From Botryococcus braunii (taxonomy: Eukaryota > Chlorophyta > Trebouxiophyceae), in the NCBI GenBank assembly GCA_002005505.1, contig KV908424.1:496627-508875 (forward strand): a DNA stretch of 12,249 nt, given 5' to 3'. This document shows, one piece after another, positions 1 through 12,249 of this stretch (the stretch's first letter is position 1; the number at the start of each line of letters is the position of its first letter). A model generated the notes under the pieces. It searched no databases, was not told the origin of the DNA, and saw only the letters and a list, made by a program, of their open reading frames with translations. Both the position numbers and the translations under genes were made by a program.

Positions 1-132
1 ATGTGAACAAATTGCTCCATTCGTGTATGACCAAGCAAGTGTTCTCCCCAAGTCCTAGTACAATAGGAGAATTGTCCGACGGGGCTGAGCTGATGCGGTT
101 GGTTTTAGCGGGTGGTTGCCCTACAATTCTAG

Positions 133-309
133 CCAGCCTGAAAATTGACCAAAGCGGTGGGCAACTTTGCAGGACGTACATGGTCGGAGGTGGGTCGGCC
201 AGAGGCCTACCCAATGACACTGTCACGGTTTACACTCCTGTTGGCGAGGGGATGGACAAAGTCGTCTTGCCCTATGGAAGCTTTGTGAACCAGAAATTCA
301 AGGCCACAG
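133..309 (+). CDS. Candidate exon of upstream gene (or longer open frame 3-428)
   Basis: The frame is open from the left edge to the stop at 426-428. Within it, an attctag acceptor at 132 and an ACAG|gtgatt donor at 310 bound a segment encoding [19 protein letters not shown] and [18 protein letters not shown]. The composition looks protein-like, with balanced charged and hydrophobic residues. No family is recognised. It starts and ends in phase 1. It could equally be part of a longer exon entering from the left. Confidence 0.35.
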
Positions 310-3300
310 GTGATTTAGTGAGGCAACATGGTGCAAGATTTAGAGCTCACCAAGTGCTATTGGTTTTATTTATCCGCAGAAATTTAGTGGAACGACATCA
401 CGTAATTCAATGCCATTGCTTCAAATAAGAATAAGTTTGCACTAGATCAATAATATGGATCCCATTCCTTGTATCAAAGATATAGGGAGCCATCTTTGGA
501 CTCCATTTCTGTTTGCCTCTGCCAACATTTGCGTACACCACGCAGTCCATTGTGGACACCAACAAATGTTAGCCTACGTTTTAAGTTTCAACAATGCGCT
601 TGGGATCCCTAGGTGTTTGGCCCACACACCAGATAAGCATCCCGGGAACTTACCAACATATTGGTAAGTTCCCGGGATTTCGTTTGATGTCAAACAGTCC
701 GTATATACGGAGTGTTCGACATCAAGCGAAGTCTCTTTAAGGGAAGGGTTTCGTTGGGAGAAGGCCATTCATTGAGCAGAGGTGCTGTTGGGTTGTGCAG
801 AGGCCAACAAAGTCCGCTTAATAGATCAAAATGCTCCAGACGACAGAGTCTTCAGCAAACAACCATATGCATCGCCCGGGGCATCTTCTTTGCTTGTTTG
901 GGCGGCTGGGAATGCATCTCAGGTAAAGGCCAGTCCGTAGCCTCTCATGAGCTCACCGCAAGGGTGATGGGATGCAATGCAGAATAATGCCATATTGACA
1001 ATAAACAAAAGAAGCTGAGATCGCAAATCTCATGATTTAACATAGTTTGACATGCGTATCTGAGGGACGGTGTTTATTCTTAGAACGATCGTTGTCTATC
1101 ATTATCACAGTAGTCTTAGTATCTATAACTCTAACTTTACACCGTTCCTGAGTATGACATGGAGTAAACTGCTCTCAAGTAATGTGCAGGGAATTGAAGT
1201 TGATCTCTCGTTGTTGTGCCTGTCCGCATACTCAATATCTTGTGGGTGTCCATTGCGAGCCTATTGCTGACACAGAGCCTCCAGTCCATGATAATTTACA
1301 AATTGAGAGTTGTACAGCAAGTTTCTTTACAAATGGGATGCACCCTGTATCATTCCCTCCCTGCCTTTCCTTGTCATGTGGCTAGCAATGTTTCACCGTC
1401 ACGTTTTGTCAATAGCCCGGGGTTCCGGGTACTCACATGCACTGTACATGGTGCGGTCATGATATGCCCTGGCTTTTATTCTAAATTGGATGGACTGACT
1501 GGCACTGATTACATTGCCGGTAGATATATGCCCTAATTTATTAGTATTGACTTTCCCTTTCTGTCTCTGTTTCCATATGGGAAGTGGGGTTGGTGGGGGC
1601 ATCTCAAAATGCAGGGTACTTGACCTCCCAATATGACATTGTTTCCTGGTAGTGTTGTTTGTTGTGAAAATCACAGTTGTCAAAGACGTCTAGCACTGAA
1701 GGTCAGTGAACCACATGACATACATGCATTCAAGGTAATCGTATCTCTGCAGGCCATCTCTGAATTCAGAGATGGAGTCATGACAGCATGGCAGAGCGTT
1801 TGGGTGCGGGCTGATACCTTAATGTTGCCAGTCCTGTCATGCAATGGCGTGATTGTTGAGACCCGCTGCGATCCTTTCTTCCGTACAGGAGCAGACTGCA
1901 GCTGCCACGGTAAAGATTTGGAAGGCACCATAGAAATGCATCCCTTTATTAATGAGGTATGTGGGTCCCAATCCCACTTCTGAATTAATTTGACATAAAT
2001 CGCAATTCTCAATTTTCGCAACAAGCTGCGATTCCCGATCTGACATAATTCGCATAAATATATACATCGATTACATATATAGATGTCAGGACGTCTTTTG
2101 CTGGTGTCAGAGGTCCTGCGTGCCCGAAACGAGTGCATCATGGATTTGCCGAGTTGCTAGTCTGATCTTCAATGAAAAACCTTTAGGCAAATCCTAAAAC
2201 CATGTGGGTTCTGAGTGCTCAACTGTTGGTCATCTTGGCTGCAGCGTACAATGTGATCACGATCAGCCAGCTAAGCAACCGCATTATCAGACGCGGTCAT
2301 TTGTTTACATACCACCTGGACTACACATGCATTGGAAGGGCTGAGAAAGCATCCATCGTGGCTCCCACTGTTGAAATCTGTATGCACATCAATGTATGTC
2401 GGGATGTGTCAAGAGTGATATTCCTGAACCTATAGCTCTTATTTCTGCGGGGGTTTGCAGTTTGATTCATGGGCATTCACAGCGGGCATTTTTTTGGATT
2501 ATTGGAAAAACATATTTCCTGTAAGCTCACCTGCAACAGATCCAGATAGCTTGCATGCGGCAGGAGTGACAACATCATGGGGTTACCGCTTCGCAGAGAA
2601 AGTTCTGCAAGGCGCAATTAGGGCCTTCCATTCAAGAGCATCGTGACATGTTGTTGTGCAAATGCAACTGTCATCACAAGATTTGGAAAGAAAGAAGTAT
2701 CCGATTTGAAAAATGATGTCGAAGGTGATGTTAGCTGAAACTGAAACTCTGAACATCTTTTAGACAGTTACCTTGGGGCATACAATGCAAAGGCTGGCTT
2801 CCTAATGTGGGAGGACAAATTCACATGCTGCATGTGGTTATTTGCATGGGACAAAGAACAAACTTCTGCAGGCGCACGTGAAGGTCTTTCGTTCTTGTGT
2901 TGTCTGAACTGTGTGATTACCACAGACTCTGAAGCAAAGTCTTTGACTGTCTCAGCAGCTCTTGTTCAAGCCCAACATGTACGTGGGAAGAAAATATACG
3001 ATTCCTCGTGATGTTGAAGTTATTCCTGCACACATTCTGAGCTCCCCTTGCGAGATTATAATTGATAGGTCAGGTGTTTTGGATGATGTATATAGGCTGT
3101 ATCCAGGAGAGTACATTAAAGAACACACGAATTTCACGTATAGGAGCTCACACTGCAATTACGGGAGCTTGCATGGACCTTTAATGGACAGAACAACTAA
3201 CCGTGTCTCTCGATCTTCCGGTTGAACGTATATGGCTGGCAGGATGTTGTTTATCGTCCGTCGTCCCTATGAACCGTTGCAAGGGTAAACTACAGTTGTC

Positions 3301-3843
3301 CCGACCAATATCAACCTCCCAGGATGGCCGGTGCAGAATCCCCAAAGCAGCGGATTCGCTGCGTGACTGGTAATGATCTCTGCGGTCCTATGGTGGACAA
3401 CGAAGTCAGATCCCAACTACCTCCCCATTGTCAGTTCTTTGACATCTCAATTGAAATAATTAAAACCGCAAGCCAAGCATCTACAAGCAGGACTTTTCCG
3501 CAAGATCCTCAGGGAAAGACAGCAGCCAGAAGAGCCATCTGCAGTTCTTTTCGGATGACATTTAAAACATTGCTTCTTTGTTTAACGGGGTCAAATGATG
3601 GCCAATAACTGGATGTAAGTTGTGATGACAGCAGAGGTTACAGTGCATTGACTCGAATTTTTGGGCTATATGCAATCACGTGAACAAATCCATGCTTTTT
3701 TGGGCGAGGCACTAGACGACCCCCAGGATCACACTCGCAAACGCGATCGACATTCGGTGAGGTGCTTAATAACATCATTTTGTTGCAGTTTGGGCTTTGG
3801 AGTGCATTTCGTGGTTTTTTGCTGATTGGATCAAGATGCCAGA

Positions 3844-3862
<19 letters not shown>
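133..3862 (+). CDS. Unrecognised multi-exon gene upstream of beta-mannosidase (model, 5' incomplete)
   Basis: Nine open segments can be joined in consistent phase into about 343 codons ending at TGA 3860-3862: 133-309, 1276-1346, 1753-1956, 2083-2152, 2245-2393, 2461-2520, 2956-3137, 3323-3369 and 3789-3862. Several edges have good consensus (donors gtatgt at 1957 and 2394, gtaagc at 2521; acceptors ctctgcag, ggctgcag, gtttgcag, ttgttgcag). I recognise no domain; the deduced protein has no obvious repeat or strongly hydrophobic membrane helix, and several cysteines. Because I chose sites partly to keep the frame open, phase agreement is weaker evidence than it looks. Individual segments could be chance, and the 5' end is not located. 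Confidence 0.4.
639..678. repeat. Perfect inverted repeat, 18-base arms, 4-base loop
   Basis: The left arm 639-656 (atcccgggaacttaccaa) and right arm 661-678 are exact reverse complements around a cata spacer. It would form a strong hairpin in single-stranded DNA or RNA. Only three bases separate it from the next palindrome at 681-728. Confidence 0.95.
681..728. repeat. Imperfect 48-base palindrome
   Basis: It is centred on gtatatac at 701-708. Of 24 base pairs, 21 are Watson-Crick, one is G-T and two are mismatched. The arms begin cgtttgatgtc and end gacatcaagcg. With the neighbouring hairpin it may be the terminus of a foldback element or a fixed cruciform-forming site. Confidence 0.9.
1276..1346 (+). 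CDS. Candidate exon of upstream gene
   Basis: It is bounded by acceptor ctgacacag and donor CCT|gtatca. Encoded residues include [20 protein letters not shown]. Entry is phase 1 and exit phase 0, matching the segments at 133-309 and 1753-1956. The evidence is only splice consensus and an open frame. Confidence 0.25.
1347..1752 (+). other. Probable intron of upstream gene
   Basis: Nothing recognisable is present. The frame of the next segment is already open from 1633, and a small exon-like piece 1677-1701 (acceptor atcacag, donor AAG|gtcagt) is possible. Its entry phase does not fit the candidate exon at 1276-1346. Confidence 0.25.
1753..1956 (+). CDS. Candidate exon of upstream gene
   Basis: It has a good acceptor (cgtatctctgcag) and an excellent donor (GAG|gtatgt). 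The 204-base segment reads in phase 0 as [20 protein letters not shown], then [20 protein letters not shown]. The cysteine cluster CDPF..TGADCSC is the most distinctive feature, but I do not recognise it as a known motif. The other two + frames contain stops in this interval. Confidence 0.45.
2083..2152 (+). CDS. Candidate exon of upstream gene
   Basis: It would encode [20 protein letters not shown] and DLP, phase 0 in and phase 1 out, bridging its neighbours. The acceptor (catatatag) is reasonable but the donor (A|gttgct) is weak. It is the least secure of the segments. Confidence 0.2.
2245..2393 (+). CDS. Candidate exon of upstream gene
   Basis: It is bounded by acceptor cttggctgcag and consensus donor AAT|gtatgt. 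The translation [20 protein letters not shown], then [20 protein letters not shown], looks protein-like, but no family is recognised. Entry is phase 1, exit phase 0. Confidence 0.42.
2461..2520 (+). CDS. Candidate 60-base exon of upstream gene
   Basis: This micro-sized segment has one of the best splice-site pairs in the window: acceptor gggggtttgcag and donor CCT|gtaagc. It reads [20 protein letters not shown], 20 residues rich in aromatics. It would be phase 0 on both sides. Confidence 0.45.
2521..2955 (+). other. Probable intron with a second exon-like open stretch
   Basis: A frame open from about 2745 to 3009 contains [20 protein letters not shown], preceded by an acceptor-like cttttag at 2763. 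Its phase does not join the flanking candidate exons. It may be an alternative exon or chance. Confidence 0.25.
2956..3137 (+). CDS. Candidate exon of upstream gene
   Basis: The acceptor is tgtctcag (or cagcag, three bases later). It encodes [20 protein letters not shown], then [20 protein letters not shown], the most convincing protein-like stretch of this gene. I cannot assign a family. The donor is taken at AC|gtatag (3138, phase 2), though the frame stays open to 3225 and a donor gtatat at 3087 is also possible. Confidence 0.45.
3323..3369 (+). CDS. Candidate small exon of upstream gene
   Basis: It is bounded by acceptor caacctcccag and donor ACTG|gtaatg and encodes [15 protein letters not shown]. 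It enters in phase 2 and leaves in phase 1, fitting both neighbours. Alternatively the ATG at 3324 could begin a separate open frame running to 3608. Confidence 0.3.
3370..3788 (+). other. Probable last intron of upstream gene
   Basis: It holds no recognised feature. It ends in the strong acceptor acatcattttgttgcag. Confidence 0.3.
3789..3862 (+). CDS. Candidate terminal exon of upstream gene
   Basis: After a T-rich acceptor the frame reads [19 protein letters not shown] and LQPG, then TGA at 3860-3862. Entry phase 1 fits the previous candidate. The tryptophan-rich end is unlike random sequence but is not recognised. Its last 19 bases overlap, in another frame, the earliest possible ATG (3844) of the beta-mannosidase. 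Confidence 0.4.
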
Positions 3863-11706
<7,844 letters not shown>

Positions 11707-11937
11707 GTACGCTTTCTCTTCCCAGTACCCCTGCCCACTTCCCTTCCCCATGCTCTTTTCGCAGGCTCCGCATGTCCTGGAACTTGAGAAGTCAAATCTT
11801 ACCATCTGCTTGCACCTGTTCATCTTCACTGGCCATCTTTGTTGCTGTGAGGGCCTGCAGACCCCTTGTAAATGGTTGTGTGGCGTGCCTCACCTCTTAG
11901 CGTACTCAGCTAGATTCGCTGACATGACATTCACCCG

Positions 11938-11940
<3 letters not shown>

Positions 11941-12016
<76 letters not shown>

Positions 12017-12020
12017 GGGG
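11941..12020. repeat. (TG)n followed by GA and G run
   Basis: About 29 TG units are followed by a short GA run and a G run to about 12026. Confidence 0.96.
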
Positions 12021-12123
12021 GGGGGAGAGAAAGAGATTGTGTATGTGAGTGGGCGTGTGCGTGCATGCGTGCGAGAGAGTGTGTGTGTGTGGGGGGGGGG
12101 AGGGGGGAGGGAGAGGGAAAGGG

Positions 12124-12126
<3 letters not shown>

Positions 12127-12178
<52 letters not shown>
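12127..12178. repeat. (AC)n microsatellite
   Basis: About 24 AC units then gagag. It is the reverse complement of the TG array about 130 bases earlier. Confidence 0.96.
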
Positions 12179-12213
<35 letters not shown>

Positions 12214-12249
12214 GGGGGGGGGGGGGGGAGGGGGAGGGGGGGGAGGGGA
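12179..12249. repeat. Poly-G tract with rare A at window end
   Basis: Nearly 70 bases are G with a handful of A. It could be real purine repeat or a sequencing or assembly artefact. Confidence 0.9.

Larger units (their letters stand above)
310..1275 (+). other. Probable intron, no recognised gene
   Basis: No segment here is recognisable as coding. It contains the tandem palindromes at 639-728. A weak exon-like stretch lies near 856-922 (acceptor tcttcag, donor Cag|gtaaag), but its phase does not fit the flanking candidates. The rest is AT-rich, unannotated sequence. Confidence 0.3.
11707..12249 (+). other. Beta-mannosidase intron 8 (incomplete)
   Basis: It starts with gtacgc and runs to the window end. 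After about 235 bases of ordinary sequence it becomes simple repeat. No acceptor followed by family-like coding sequence is found. Confidence 0.85.

Noticed and set aside
712..987. 91-codon + frame with an exon-like part near 856-922
   Set aside because: Its donor gtaaag is good, but entry phase does not match neighbouring candidates and the residues are not recognisable; left as part of the non-coding stretch.

Overview
The window is eukaryotic nuclear DNA. It holds a chain of short, relatively GC-rich open segments bounded by GT donors and AG acceptors, separated by AT-richer or repeat-rich introns of about 600 to 1,250 bases. Long TG/CA, GA, poly-A, poly-C and poly-G tracts occur only in the non-coding parts. 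No bacterial gene arrangement is visible. The species cannot be named from the sequence; an intron-rich alga, protist or invertebrate-like genome would all fit.

The one clearly identifiable gene is a glycoside hydrolase family 2 beta-mannosidase (MANBA type) on the + strand. Eight exons are seen, at about 3844-4157, 5133-5312, 6283-6412, 7112-7267, 7952-8119, 9096-9324, 9936-10168 and 11415-11706. Their reading phases join without conflict. They carry the family landmarks in order: the N-terminal sugar-binding domain, the WDWGP motif, the immunoglobulin-like domain, the RVWGGG segment and the NNE motif with the acid/base glutamate. The exon(s) with the nucleophile glutamate and the C-terminal domains lie beyond the right edge, so the gene is 3' incomplete. 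The exon 4/5 junction is the only one that is ambiguous.

Upstream, bases 133-3862 contain a second probable + strand gene, which I do not recognise. Nine open segments with acceptable splice sites can be joined in consistent phase and end at a stop at 3860-3862. That stop lies immediately before, or overlaps, the first possible ATG codons of the beta-mannosidase. This model is an inference, much weaker than the mannosidase model.

The remaining DNA is intronic or intergenic. Notable structures are two tandem palindromes at 639-728, a perfect 22-base palindrome at 1754-1775, a 30-base poly-A at 7622-7651 possibly ending a SINE-like element, a roughly 200-base AC/CG/TG self-complementary array in intron 5, TG plus GA arrays in introns 6 and 8, a G-rich degenerate minisatellite in intron 7, and a poly-G end of the window. 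No RNA gene, CRISPR array, transposase or reverse transcriptase was found.
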